The notes below the pieces were generated by a model, which was not told where the DNA came from, did no database searches, and was given only the letters and a program-made list of their open reading frames with translations. From Komarekiella delphini-convector SJRDD-AB1 (lineage in GTDB: Bacteria > Cyanobacteriota > Cyanobacteriia > Cyanobacteriales > Nostocaceae), in contig NZ_VJXY01000026.1 of the NCBI RefSeq assembly GCF_014831675.1, forward strand, positions 1 to 64,000: a stretch of 64,000 nucleotides of DNA, given 5' to 3'. The first letter of the stretch is position 1. Every line of letters begins with the position of its first letter. Made by a program: the position numbers and the translations under genes. Shown here piece after piece: positions 8,978 to 16,220 of this stretch.

Positions 8978-9256
8978 TTAAAGGGTATCTAACGGCTCCT
9001 GTAACACGCGCAGTATCCGGGCTAGATATTCTGCCCGCCAATGTTCACGTTTCTTTGCTACCTCTTCGTCTGGCTCATAAGCGTCAATATCAGCAGCAGA
9101 TAAAATACCCTTAGCTGCCAACAAACATTCGATAGTATCTAGCCGATCATGCAGCACGGATACTTCACTTGTTAAAGCCATTACGATCGCCAAGATCTGA
9201 TCAATTTGTGGCTCATCTAAGTAAACGGGTCTTTTACCCTTGGCTGTCTTCGACAT
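8978..9256 (-). CDS. Small acidic coiled-coil protein linked to the methyltransferase
   Basis: 92 aa, not recognised. A basic start (MSKTAKGKRPVYLDEP) is followed by a heptad-like helix (IDQILAIVMALTSEVSVLHDRLD) and an acidic amphipathic C-terminus. It lies 11 bases after the methyltransferase stop on the same strand, so it is almost certainly co-transcribed with it and may be a partner or regulatory subunit. No catalytic motif, signal peptide or membrane segment. Confidence 0.7.
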   Translation of the reverse strand: MSKTAKGKRPVYLDEPQIDQILAIVMALTSEVSVLHDRLDTIECLLAAKGILSAADIDAYEPDEEVAKKREHWRAEYLARILRVLQEPLDTL

Positions 9257-9267
9257 CCTAAATACCT

Positions 9268-10425
9268 CTACTTAGTTGCTGCAACCACAAACCAAGTGCC
9301 CCGACTGCCTGAATTACCATTTTGAGAATTGTTATTGGCTACTTTTGCTTTCCATGCGCCGTTAGGCACAAACTTCTCAAATACCTTATCTGCTGCAAAA
9401 CCAGCTTTAGCAGCTAGCGCTACCAAGTCTAGATCGCGCACAGCACTCCAAAACGGTTCGTTATTGTTAACGGTTTCCCCATCATACATGAACTGGCTAT
9501 AAGCATCCATGTGACGATACAAGGGTGCTTCAACATGAAGCATCATGCCGCCGGGAGCTAGAAGCCGATAACACTCTTGCATAACCTTACGGACAGCTGG
9601 GGGAGGAATTTCATGCAACAAAATGTGAGAAACCACTAAGTCAAATGATTCATCTGGGAAGTTAGTGTGTTCAGCATTTTGCTGTGAAAAGTGTACCTGC
9701 TTACCTAAGACTTCTGCTCGTGCATGGGCGTAACGTAGCATTGGTGCGCCGACATCTATGGCATAAACTTCTGCATCTGGGTAGGCATCTACGTAGGGTA
9801 ATGTGCTATTGCCGATAGAACATCCCATGTCGAGCATTTTTTGAGGTCGAAAGTTGGGATATTCTGGCTGGAGGTAGTTTTGGACTATAGATAGCCCCAT
9901 ATCATCGTTCAGCGGCCCTAACCAACCGAGTCCATAAACATAAACTCCGCGATCGTAGGTTGCACCAGCAGCTACATCATTAGGTGTGAATTCACTGTGA
10001 TATCCTCCCGGCATACAGTGAATGTCTACAGCTTTTTGATAAATGGGTATTTGAAAATTTGGGTCGAGTGTTAAAGTACCCAGTTCATCACCCTTATCTT
10101 TGGCACGCTCGATCAAGTCTGGTAAATGTCTGTCAACAGTTGCGTTGACGGATTCCCACAACATTTCCTGGTTTATTCGCTTTAGAGCATTCAACCAGCG
10201 GTAGTGAGGTTCGTGCTGCATTACCTCCCGAATTTCATAACGGTTTTGAGGAGGACGCTGATGTTCTTGTTCAAACTTAGGTTTGACTCGTTTTTCATAA
10301 ACTACCTTATTGCCAGGAAGAAGATTCCTGAAAATGTGCATTCTCAGACTTTGGACAAAGTTTTGGCGTGCCAACTCGTCGTGAGTAGGTTGCGGTAGCA
10401 TTGCATGTTGGAATTGTTGATCCAT
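9268..10425 (-). CDS. Class I SAM-dependent methyltransferase with an N-terminal extra domain
   Basis: 385 aa. The C-terminal half (about 190-320) is a Rossmann methyltransferase: motif I LDMGCSIGNSTLPYV, acidic motif YAIDVGAPML, motif FDLVVSHILLHEIPPP, and CYRLLAPGGMMLHVEAP. The first 180 residues form a separate, mostly helical region (RMHIFRNLLPGNKVVYEKRV) without a match I recognise. It lies 31 bases downstream of trpB on the same strand and 11 bases upstream of the 92-aa gene, suggesting a three-gene operon. The substrate is unknown; a tryptophan- or indole-derived compound is one possibility from context only. Confidence 0.8.
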   Translation of the reverse strand: MDQQFQHAMLPQPTHDELARQNFVQSLRMHIFRNLLPGNKVVYEKRVKPKFEQEHQRPPQNRYEIREVMQHEPHYRWLNALKRINQEMLWESVNATVDRHLPDLIERAKDKGDELGTLTLDPNFQIPIYQKAVDIHCMPGGYHSEFTPNDVAAGATYDRGVYVYGLGWLGPLNDDMGLSIVQNYLQPEYPNFRPQKMLDMGCSIGNSTLPYVDAYPDAEVYAIDVGAPMLRYAHARAEVLGKQVHFSQQNAEHTNFPDESFDLVVSHILLHEIPPPAVRKVMQECYRLLAPGGMMLHVEAPLYRHMDAYSQFMYDGETVNNNEPFWSAVRDLDLVALAAKAGFAADKVFEKFVPNGAWKAKVANNNSQNGNSGSRGTWFVVAATK

Positions 10426-10456
10426 GTATGTTTCATCTCAGACATTTTACGTATAT

Positions 10457-11698
10457 TTATGCATGATTCAAAAACTTTGCTACCGTTTGTACATCCTTGT
10501 CACCGCGTCCTGAGCAATTAATCACAATCCGAGGACTGCCAGTAAGTTGAGGACATAAAGTTTCTAGGTAGGCGATCGCATGAGCTGTTTCCAGCGCTGG
10601 GATAATTCCCTCCAGCCTAGACAATCGCTGGAATGCTGCCAAAGCATCTTCATCCGTCACACTATAATATTCAGCGCGACCAGTATCCTTCAAATAGCTA
10701 TGTTCTGGCCCAACACCGGGATAATCTAATCCCGCACTAATTGAGTGTGCCTCAATTATTTGCCCATCTTCATCTTGCAGCAAATAACTCATTGCCCCGT
10801 GCAATACACCAATTTTTCCTTTTGTCAAGGTAGCTGCGTGTTTTTCAGTATTAACACCTTCTCCCGCTGCTTCAACCCCAATTAACCGGATAGAAGGCTC
10901 ATTCAAAAACTCATAGAATAGTCCCATCGCATTAGAACCACCCCCCACACAAGCCATCAAAATATCGGGCAACATACCCCACTTTTCGATTGCTTGAGCG
11001 CGAGTTTCTTGCCCAATCACCGCATGGAAATCTCGTACCATCATCGGGTAAGGATGCGGCCCTGCGACTGAACCCAGAATGTAGTGAGTTGTTTCTACAT
11101 TCGTTACCCAATCTCGAATCGCTTCAGAAGTTGCATCCTTAAGCGTGCCTGTTCCCGCAGCCACGGGACATACCTCTGCACCCATCAGCCGCATTCTAAA
11201 TACATTTAGGGCTTGGCGTTCCATATCGTGAACGCCCATGTAAATTACGCATTCCAGCCCAAAACGAGCGCAAACAGTTGCGGTTGCTACTCCATGTTGT
11301 CCAGCACCCGTTTCCGCAATAATCCGTTGTTTGCCCATGCGCTTCGCCAATAACACCTGACCGAGGGCATTGTTGATTTTGTGAGCGCCTGTGTGATTCA
11401 AATCTTCACGCTTCAAATAGATTTGTGGCCCCGTGCCATCAGGTTGAGCATAATGACTGGTAAGACGTTCAGCGAAATACAACGGCGTCGCACGTCCCAC
11501 GTAGTCCCGCAACAACTGTTGTAATTCTGCTTGAAAACTAGGGTCATTGCGATATTGCTGATAAGCTGTTTCTAGTTCAGCAAGAGCAGGCATTAGGGTT
11601 TCTGGAACGTACTTACCGCCAAAGCGTCCAAAACGTCCTTGTATATCGGGAACCTGGGCAGTTGATGGGGAACTGGGAGATAGGGGAGTGGTAGTCAC
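10457..11698 (-). CDS. trpB: Tryptophan synthase beta chain
   Basis: 413 aa, of usual length. It catalyses condensation of indole with serine using PLP. The PLP lysine is K107 in [14 protein letters not shown]; the glycine loop [13 protein letters not shown] and the C-terminal NCSGRGDKD are present, as are [18 protein letters not shown] and the [13 protein letters not shown] segment. No trpA is adjacent; tryptophan genes are scattered here (trpD is at 53586). The first 17 residues ([11 protein letters not shown]) come from a stretch resembling the GGGGA-type repeats in the gap upstream, so they are probably not conserved. Confidence 0.95.
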   Translation of the reverse strand: MTTTPLSPSSPSTAQVPDIQGRFGRFGGKYVPETLMPALAELETAYQQYRNDPSFQAELQQLLRDYVGRATPLYFAERLTSHYAQPDGTGPQIYLKREDLNHTGAHKINNALGQVLLAKRMGKQRIIAETGAGQHGVATATVCARFGLECVIYMGVHDMERQALNVFRMRLMGAEVCPVAAGTGTLKDATSEAIRDWVTNVETTHYILGSVAGPHPYPMMVRDFHAVIGQETRAQAIEKWGMLPDILMACVGGGSNAMGLFYEFLNEPSIRLIGVEAAGEGVNTEKHAATLTKGKIGVLHGAMSYLLQDEDGQIIEAHSISAGLDYPGVGPEHSYLKDTGRAEYYSVTDEDALAAFQRLSRLEGIIPALETAHAIAYLETLCPQLTGSPRIVINCSGRGDKDVQTVAKFLNHA

Positions 11699-12122
11699 AG
11701 GCTGATTTAAATCACAGGAATGACTTAATTATTATAGGAAAGTCTGAACCATATAGGATACGATGTCTTACTGATGAAACGGTTTTGAGTCCTGAGAAAT
11801 AATTCTTGTAAAAGGGATTAGGGACTGGGGACTGGGGAACTCGGGGCCCCCTCTGGGGATAAGGGGCAATGGGGACTGGGGATTGGGGATTGGGGAAGCT
11901 AAGGAGTAGAGGGGCAGGGGGAGATGAAGGAGATAAGGGAAAATTTTTGACTATTGAATATTGATTCCTCTGCTGAGGCGAACCGTATTGCTTGATTTCC
12001 AGGATTGGGTAACTTTTCAATCCACTGCGATGGGTCTGTAATGTTAGCCTAGAAATTGATTTTCCAGCAGAATGGTTACATAGCGGTTTCCACTACCTCT
12101 GATTTTTTCTTAATAAAGATTT
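11699..12122. other. Divergent gap between trpB and SUI1, with G-rich direct repeats
   Basis: A divergent promoter region. From 11822 to 11900 lie repeats of GGGACTGGGGACTGGGGA and GGGGATTGGGGATTGGGG, a repeat type also seen at 57058-57075. The open reading on the minus strand across it is proline/serine-rich repeat translation and not a gene. Confidence 0.5.
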
Positions 12123-12470
12123 ATGTCTTCTTCCAATTCCAAATCTTCCGACAAAAGCTTTGTCTACCGCGAATTTGGCAACGAGAACTCCGCCGCTACA
12201 GAAAGACCAATTCCAGAGTTACCCCCGCAACAACAAAATCTCAAAGTGCAAGCCTCCCGCAAAGGACGCAAAGGCAAAACTGTCACTGTAATTAGCGGTT
12301 TTCAAGCTAAACCAGAAACCTTGGCAGATTTGGTGAAACAGTTGAAAACTCAGTGCGGCACAGGTGGTACGGTCAAAGATAACGAAATTGAAATTCAGGG
12401 CGATCACAAGCAGAAAATTGTTGAGATTTTGACCAAACTTGGTTACAAGTCCAAAATTAGCGGTGGTTAA
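12123..12470 (+). CDS. SUI1/eIF1-like translation initiation factor (YciH family)
   Basis: 115 aa. The C-terminal 75 residues are a SUI1 domain: RKGRKGKTVTVISGFQ, LKTQCGTGGTVKDNEIE, and GDHKQKIVEILTKLGYK match the basic loop and the conserved CGTGG and GDH motifs. The N-terminal 40 residues are low-complexity Ser/Pro. Bacterial YciH is thought to influence start-codon selection or translation under stress. It starts at ATG 12123; no strong Shine-Dalgarno is seen. Confidence 0.9.
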   Translation: MSSSNSKSSDKSFVYREFGNENSAATERPIPELPPQQQNLKVQASRKGRKGKTVTVISGFQAKPETLADLVKQLKTQCGTGGTVKDNEIEIQGDHKQKIVEILTKLGYKSKISGG

Positions 12471-12597
12471 TCAGTATGGTTTACCGCATCTTGGCGGTAA
12501 TATTTATCGAGAAGGGCAATGTTATCTTTGAAAGGTACAAATATGCTGAAACAGTGATAAATCACTTCGGCAAAAAGCTGTTCTTTTTGAGATTAAT

Positions 12598-12603
12598 AGG
12601 AGG
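12598..12603 (+). promoter_or_regulatory. Strong ribosome-binding site AGGAGG for the Pmp3-like gene
   Basis: A perfect AGGAGG lies five bases before the ATG at 12609. It decides the start of the 52-codon gene. Confidence 0.8.
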
Positions 12604-12608
12604 TTCAA

Positions 12609-12767
12609 ATGGATCTAGTTCGTCTTCTGTGTGCCATTTTCCTACCACCTCTGGGAGTATTTTTGCAAGTAGGTTTAGGTAAAGATTTTTGGATTAATAT
12701 ACTTTTGACGCTTTTGGGCTATATTCCGGGAATTGTTCATGCAGTGTGGGTAATTGCTAGGAAATAA
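12609..12767 (+). CDS. Pmp3/YqaE family (UPF0057) small membrane protein
   Basis: 52 aa with two hydrophobic helices. It begins MDLVRLLCAIFLPPLGVFLQ and contains the family pattern of a proline-rich first helix (FLPPLGVFLQVG), a short polar turn (GKDFW), and a second helix (NILLTLLGYIPGIVHAVWVI) ending in a basic tail. Pmp3-family proteolipids affect membrane potential and salt or cold tolerance in other organisms. It is preceded by a perfect AGGAGG and lies 138 bases downstream of SUI1 on the same strand. Confidence 0.88.
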   Translation: MDLVRLLCAIFLPPLGVFLQVGLGKDFWINILLTLLGYIPGIVHAVWVIARK

Positions 12768-13081
12768 TCCTTAACATGGGTAGCGATTGTTTTGAAGGTT
12801 AAGAGGAATGGGGAAATTTATTGAACTTCAAGACAATTGCTACAAAAGCTCGATAATGTTTTGTAACAGAAATATCATACGAAAAAAGTCTTAATAATGT
12901 CCGCTATGAGGTAAATACCTCGAAAAAATCCTCGATAATAGCCCAATTCAGGCATTATCCAGAAAAAATTCCATATAAGCTAAGTTGTTATGCCGCTCCC
13001 GTTACAGGTTAGGGCGGTAGTCTGAAAGCTATCCATTAGTATTGAATCGAAAACCGTCTTTCTTTGATGGTCGCAAATCCA
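12768..13081. other. Convergent intergenic gap
   Basis: About 314 bases between convergent genes. It contains a short direct repeat (AGGTAAATACCTCGAAAAAATCC, where GAGGTA pairs with TACCTC at 12908-12920) and no gene. A remnant of coding sequence cannot be excluded. Confidence 0.3.
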
Positions 13082-13411
13082 TTAGTTTATTGTCCAGCGT
13101 AGGATCGCACAAACCATAGTTTGATCGGTGTTGGATTGGTTCGCCCACTGCTGCAACAGGCTTTCCGGGAGCGTTCTGACCATTTCCACCATGACTCCTG
13201 CTACATCATTTTCAGAAAATTGCTGAGGAATTTTTGCTTCGAGTTCTGGAGAACGCAGACAATTAAGAAATCCTCGAATTAATACCGGAGCGGTTCCCGC
13301 AATCGCCGTGAAAATTAACGCCTCATTCTCGGATAAAGACCTCGCTCGAAACGGCTCTAATTTCCCCCAACCAAGATACTCACACTGCAATAAGTTGCCC
13401 ACCATGCTCAT
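13082..13411 (-). CDS. Hypothetical protein of 109 aa
   Basis: Not recognised. It is mostly helical with an amphipathic N-terminal half (ENEALIFTAIAGTAPVLIRGF) and conserved-looking Pro/Leu segments (RTLPESLLQQW). There is no signal peptide, no clear membrane segment, and one Cys in each half. It lies 47 bases downstream of the PNPOx-like gene on the same strand, so the two are probably co-transcribed. Confidence 0.55.
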   Translation of the reverse strand: MSMVGNLLQCEYLGWGKLEPFRARSLSENEALIFTAIAGTAPVLIRGFLNCLRSPELEAKIPQQFSENDVAGVMVEMVRTLPESLLQQWANQSNTDQTMVCAILRWTIN

Positions 13412-13458
13412 TGAACTCCTTAAACTGGGTTGGGACTGAGACTGCGGCGACGATCAAT

Positions 13459-13914
13459 TTACTTGCTACTCACTCCAGTAGTTGTCCGTCCACTCATCTC
13501 GCTGGAATGAATGCGGAAGATGGCAATCACCTCCGTGCGCCCCCAACTATCGACCCAGGTACGATTAATTGCAGGCGAAAGCGTTGGATTCCGTTCTTTA
13601 ATAAAGTGCATAGCTCGATCAATGTCTGGCTGCGTGGTGATGCGCTCAACTCGACCTGTTACTATCACACTCCGCCAGTGTGCTGGGTCATGCACTTCTT
13701 CAATCTGGAGGCAAACTTCTGGATTTTCGTCCATCGCTTGCGTCTTCATGCCTTCGGTGGTGAAAAGGTAAATGTCTGAGCCTTCGAGATAGTAGTGCAT
13801 CGGCACAACGTAGGGATGTCCTTTGAAGACACAACCAAGGTGTCCGTGTCCCACTTCTTTTAAAAGCTCTTGTATTTCCTTCAAACTCATTTCATCGATA
13901 TCTAACATCACCAT
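13459..13914 (-). CDS. Pyridoxamine 5'-phosphate oxidase-like flavin-binding protein
   Basis: 151 aa with the split-barrel FMN-binding fold of the PNPOx-like/NimA-type group: GHLGCVFKGHPYVVPMHYYL, DIYLFTTEGMKTQAM, VCLQIEEV and WRSVIVTGRVERI are the usual strand and loop motifs. Family members bind FMN, heme or F420 and often detoxify reactive compounds. The start ATG is at 13914; an in-frame second ATG lies two codons in (MVM). The upstream sequence reads AAAGGAGAATGGTG on the coding strand, a good ribosome-binding site. Confidence 0.82.
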   Translation of the reverse strand: MVMLDIDEMSLKEIQELLKEVGHGHLGCVFKGHPYVVPMHYYLEGSDIYLFTTEGMKTQAMDENPEVCLQIEEVHDPAHWRSVIVTGRVERITTQPDIDRAMHFIKERNPTLSPAINRTWVDSWGRTEVIAIFRIHSSEMSGRTTTGVSSK

Positions 13915-14373
13915 TCTCCTTTCAAAAAGAATTTCTACCTTAAATCTGAACCGCGTTTTACCTGCTGAACAAAAGGTTATAGGGTCAGCACCGAACGACT
14001 GACGCTTCCTAAAGCCAAAGTAGTTTTGTATATGTAGCTAAGGAAACACCGTTTGAAAAACTATGGTTGCAGTATATTCATACAGAACTCTGGACAGTTT
14101 TTACCTGAGTCATTAGACACAAAAACGAACAATCTCGTGCTTATTTTTCAGCGCCCTATCACCCACTTTGACTAAATCCCAACACAAAGTCCAGTATTCA
14201 TGCAACGCCCAAGCAGGTGAATGGGATTTTGACGCGATCGCCACAGCTTACTGATTTTGAGATACCCTGGCAAACTATACGGGTGGATTTCACTACTATA
14301 TTTTCTTAATTATCTGTTGCACTATGTTACCTACAGTCGCAACTTAGACAACGCAATATACAGGAGCTTTTAC
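13915..14373. other. Divergent gap before the Hli gene
   Basis: About 460 bases. It should contain promoters for the PNPOx-like gene (leftward) and the Hli gene (rightward). A HIP1 octamer lies at 14236. The frame upstream of the Hli start is open to 14257 but does not look like protein of this family. Confidence 0.35.
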
Positions 14374-14553
14374 ATGTCAAGTTTCAAGAAAACTACCTCT
14401 ACTCCTTCACAAGACCCCAATGCTTTGCCTCTTGGATTCACTCCTCAAAGTGAAAATTGGAACGGTCGCTTAGCAATGATTGGTTTTTTATCTGTTGTCT
14501 TAATTGAAGCTTTTACTGGTCAAGGCTTCCTTCATTTTTGGGGCATCCTGTAA
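14374..14553 (+). CDS. High-light-inducible protein (Hli/SCP, CAB-like)
   Basis: 59 aa, single helix. It contains the chlorophyll-binding signature [12 protein letters not shown], with E27, N30 and R32. A hydrophobic helix follows ([12 protein letters not shown]) and then a short tail. Hli proteins sit in the thylakoid membrane near photosystem II, bind chlorophyll and carotenoid, and quench excess energy. I chose ATG 14374 because CAGGAG lies 8 bases upstream and the length fits the family; the open frame starts earlier at 14257. Confidence 0.9.
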   Translation: MSSFKKTTSTPSQDPNALPLGFTPQSENWNGRLAMIGFLSVVLIEAFTGQGFLHFWGIL

Positions 14554-14580
14554 ATTGTTGCTTGTAAAGTTAATGTAGCC

Positions 14581-15300
14581 ATGACAGCTATCCAAACAAC
14601 CGTGGTTCTTGCTATGACGGCTGATGGAAAAATTAGTGCTGTAGATCCTAGAGCACCACGCGATTCTGATCCAGCCGATCAAGCACACTTAGAATATCAA
14701 GTATCCCTTGCTGATCTAATTCTGGTGGGAGCGGGAACAATTCGAGCTGAGGGGACAACCTTTACAATTCGCAATCCTGAACTGTTAGCAGCGCGTCAGG
14801 TTCGTGGACAGTCTCCTCAGCCTATTACTTGTGTGGTATCGCGATCGCTTAATCTCTCACCAGATATCCTTTTTTTTCGCCAAGATGTTGAGCGATGGAT
14901 ATTTACAACACGCACTGGTTTAGAGCGCAGTTCTGATGCAGCGACTCTGCAAAAGCAGGCTGACGTAATTGACTTGGGGGATACAGACTTAGACTGGGAT
15001 AAAGCTTACACCTTAATGGCAGAGCGGGGTATTCGCAAAGTTGTGGCTTTGGGAGGTGGCTCTTTGATAGCTGCTTTGGTGGAGGCGGAACGAATTGATG
15101 ATTGGTGGTTGACTATTTGGCCGGTTATTTATGGGGGACAGCGTGCGCCTAGCCCGGTAGAGGGAGAGGGTTTTACTCCTAGTGCTGCTCCTCAACTCGA
15201 ACTCGTGGAAACTCGCCAGATGGGAAGCGAGTTGTTTTTGCACTATCGCACACTCAAAAATTTGTCTGATTCACCACAGAGGAAGGTTTATTCGGAGTAA
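14581..15300 (+). CDS. RibD C-terminal (pyrimidine reductase / DHFR-like) protein
   Basis: 239 aa with a dihydrofolate-reductase-like fold as in the reductase half of RibD. Visible elements are TTVVLAMTADGKISAVD at the start, LADLILVGAGTIRAEG, ITCVVSRSLNLSP, and GIRKVVALGGGSLIAALVEAERIDDWWLTIWPVIYGG. The family reduces 5-amino-6-ribosylaminouracil phosphate or related pyrimidines with NADPH. The deaminase half is absent, so it is a stand-alone reductase-like protein. It begins 27 bases after the Hli stop on the same strand. The residues after about 190 (PSPVEGEGFTPSAAP) look like a non-conserved insert. Confidence 0.8.
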   Translation: MTAIQTTVVLAMTADGKISAVDPRAPRDSDPADQAHLEYQVSLADLILVGAGTIRAEGTTFTIRNPELLAARQVRGQSPQPITCVVSRSLNLSPDILFFRQDVERWIFTTRTGLERSSDAATLQKQADVIDLGDTDLDWDKAYTLMAERGIRKVVALGGGSLIAALVEAERIDDWWLTIWPVIYGGQRAPSPVEGEGFTPSAAPQLELVETRQMGSELFLHYRTLKNLSDSPQRKVYSE

Positions 15301-15360
15301 TAACGATAGTTTTGGGTTTGTTGGCTTAGTGTCCTAAGCTCAATGGAGGCGATCGCCTGC

Positions 15361-16068
15361 CTATTTCTTCCCTAATTGCTCTACAAACTCCTCATGTTCA
15401 GCTGAATTTAATCCCAACTGCAACACCTCTAACACCCGCACCATCTGATTGTTTAGCAGTGCTTCCACAGCTAACCACAACCCTGGAAACACTTGAGAGC
15501 GAATGATGCCATCTGCACCAGGAGATAGCAATTGATAGTCGCCATCGATGAGGTAGAACCATTCAATTTGATTCTCGTAAGATTGCCAGATGACGTACTC
15601 CAACACCCCGTTACGGCGATAAACCTGCTTTTTGCTGCCCCGATCAATCGCGGCACTACTGGCGGCAATTTCCACAATTAACTCAGGCGATCCTTCAATA
15701 TAACCATCGCTGCTCAATTGAGTTTGTCCACCCACAGCAGATTCAATAAACAGCACCGCGTCCGGCTGGGGTTCGTTATCTAAATCTAGTCTGACTGTCG
15801 GGGCATCACTCAAGTCAACACCGGGAGTCATTGCTTGGTAGACTCCTAACCAAGTCATAACTCGACTGTGAGGTTTGCCATGCTGTTCATGCCTTAAGGG
15901 AGATGCCACGTAAACGATTCCTTCAATCAGTTCCGCTTTTTTGATATGGGGAGCAGCTGCATAACGCCGCTCAAATTCAGGACGAGTCAGGCGATCGCCA
16001 CTTTCAAGCGGAGGCAGATGTTTCTGGGGCGAATTGGATTGTGTTTGGGGTGAGTACTCTCTAACCAT
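15361..16068 (-). CDS. Uma2 family (DUF820) PD-(D/E)XK-like protein
   Basis: 235 aa. The Uma2/DUF820 family is abundant in cyanobacteria and has a restriction-endonuclease-like fold; its biological role is unclear. Visible motifs: FERRYAAAPHIKKAELIEGIVYV, PQPDAVLFIE (the core Asp), PELIVEIAASSAAIDRGSKK (the E-x-A and Lys of the active site), and VYRRNGVLEYVIW. It lies convergent to the reductase gene and just downstream of nifJ on the same strand, separated by repeats. Confidence 0.85.
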   Translation of the reverse strand: MVREYSPQTQSNSPQKHLPPLESGDRLTRPEFERRYAAAPHIKKAELIEGIVYVASPLRHEQHGKPHSRVMTWLGVYQAMTPGVDLSDAPTVRLDLDNEPQPDAVLFIESAVGGQTQLSSDGYIEGSPELIVEIAASSAAIDRGSKKQVYRRNGVLEYVIWQSYENQIEWFYLIDGDYQLLSPGADGIIRSQVFPGLWLAVEALLNNQMVRVLEVLQLGLNSAEHEEFVEQLGKK

Positions 16069-16122
16069 TTGCCAATCCTCACGGTTGCCGAATAATTCTC
16101 ACTGTAGCAAACCCTTGGATGT

Positions 16123-16170
16123 GGGCAGGGGAAGCAGGGGGCAGGGGAAGCAGGGGGCAGGGGAAGCAGG
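16123..16170. repeat. Three exact tandem copies of a 16-bp G-rich unit
   Basis: GGGCAGGGGAAGCAGG is repeated three times without change (16123-16138, 16139-16154, 16155-16170). The same vocabulary (GCAGGGGGAGCAGGGG) appears inside nifJ at 18756-18812 and in the gap at 62014-62035. No spacers, so not a CRISPR. Confidence 0.85.
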
Positions 16171-16196
16171 GGGAGAATAAATACTGACTTTTGTAC

Positions 16197-16216
16197 AGAC
16201 GCGATTAATCGCGTCT
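16197..16216. terminator. Perfect 20-bp palindrome just after nifJ
   Basis: AGACGCGATTAATCGCGTCT lies four bases past the nifJ stop codon. It is a member of a palindrome family also seen at 20328-20354 and, degraded, at 31543-31558. As RNA it would fold into a hairpin directly behind the coding sequence; a role in ending or stabilising the transcript is inference. Confidence 0.55.
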
Positions 16217-16220
16217 CTAC

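Noticed and set aside
11712-12020. Open frame on the minus strand upstream of trpB
   Set aside because: Its Pro/Ser-rich product is a translation of G-rich intergenic repeats, and the frame lies in the divergent promoter gap.
13411-13779. Plus-strand frames opposite the PNPOx-like gene
   Set aside because: They lie antisense to a well-supported gene and show no recognisable motif or ribosome-binding site.
16123-16170. Possible CRISPR array because of exact repeats
   Set aside because: The three 16-base units touch each other with no spacers and there are no cas genes.
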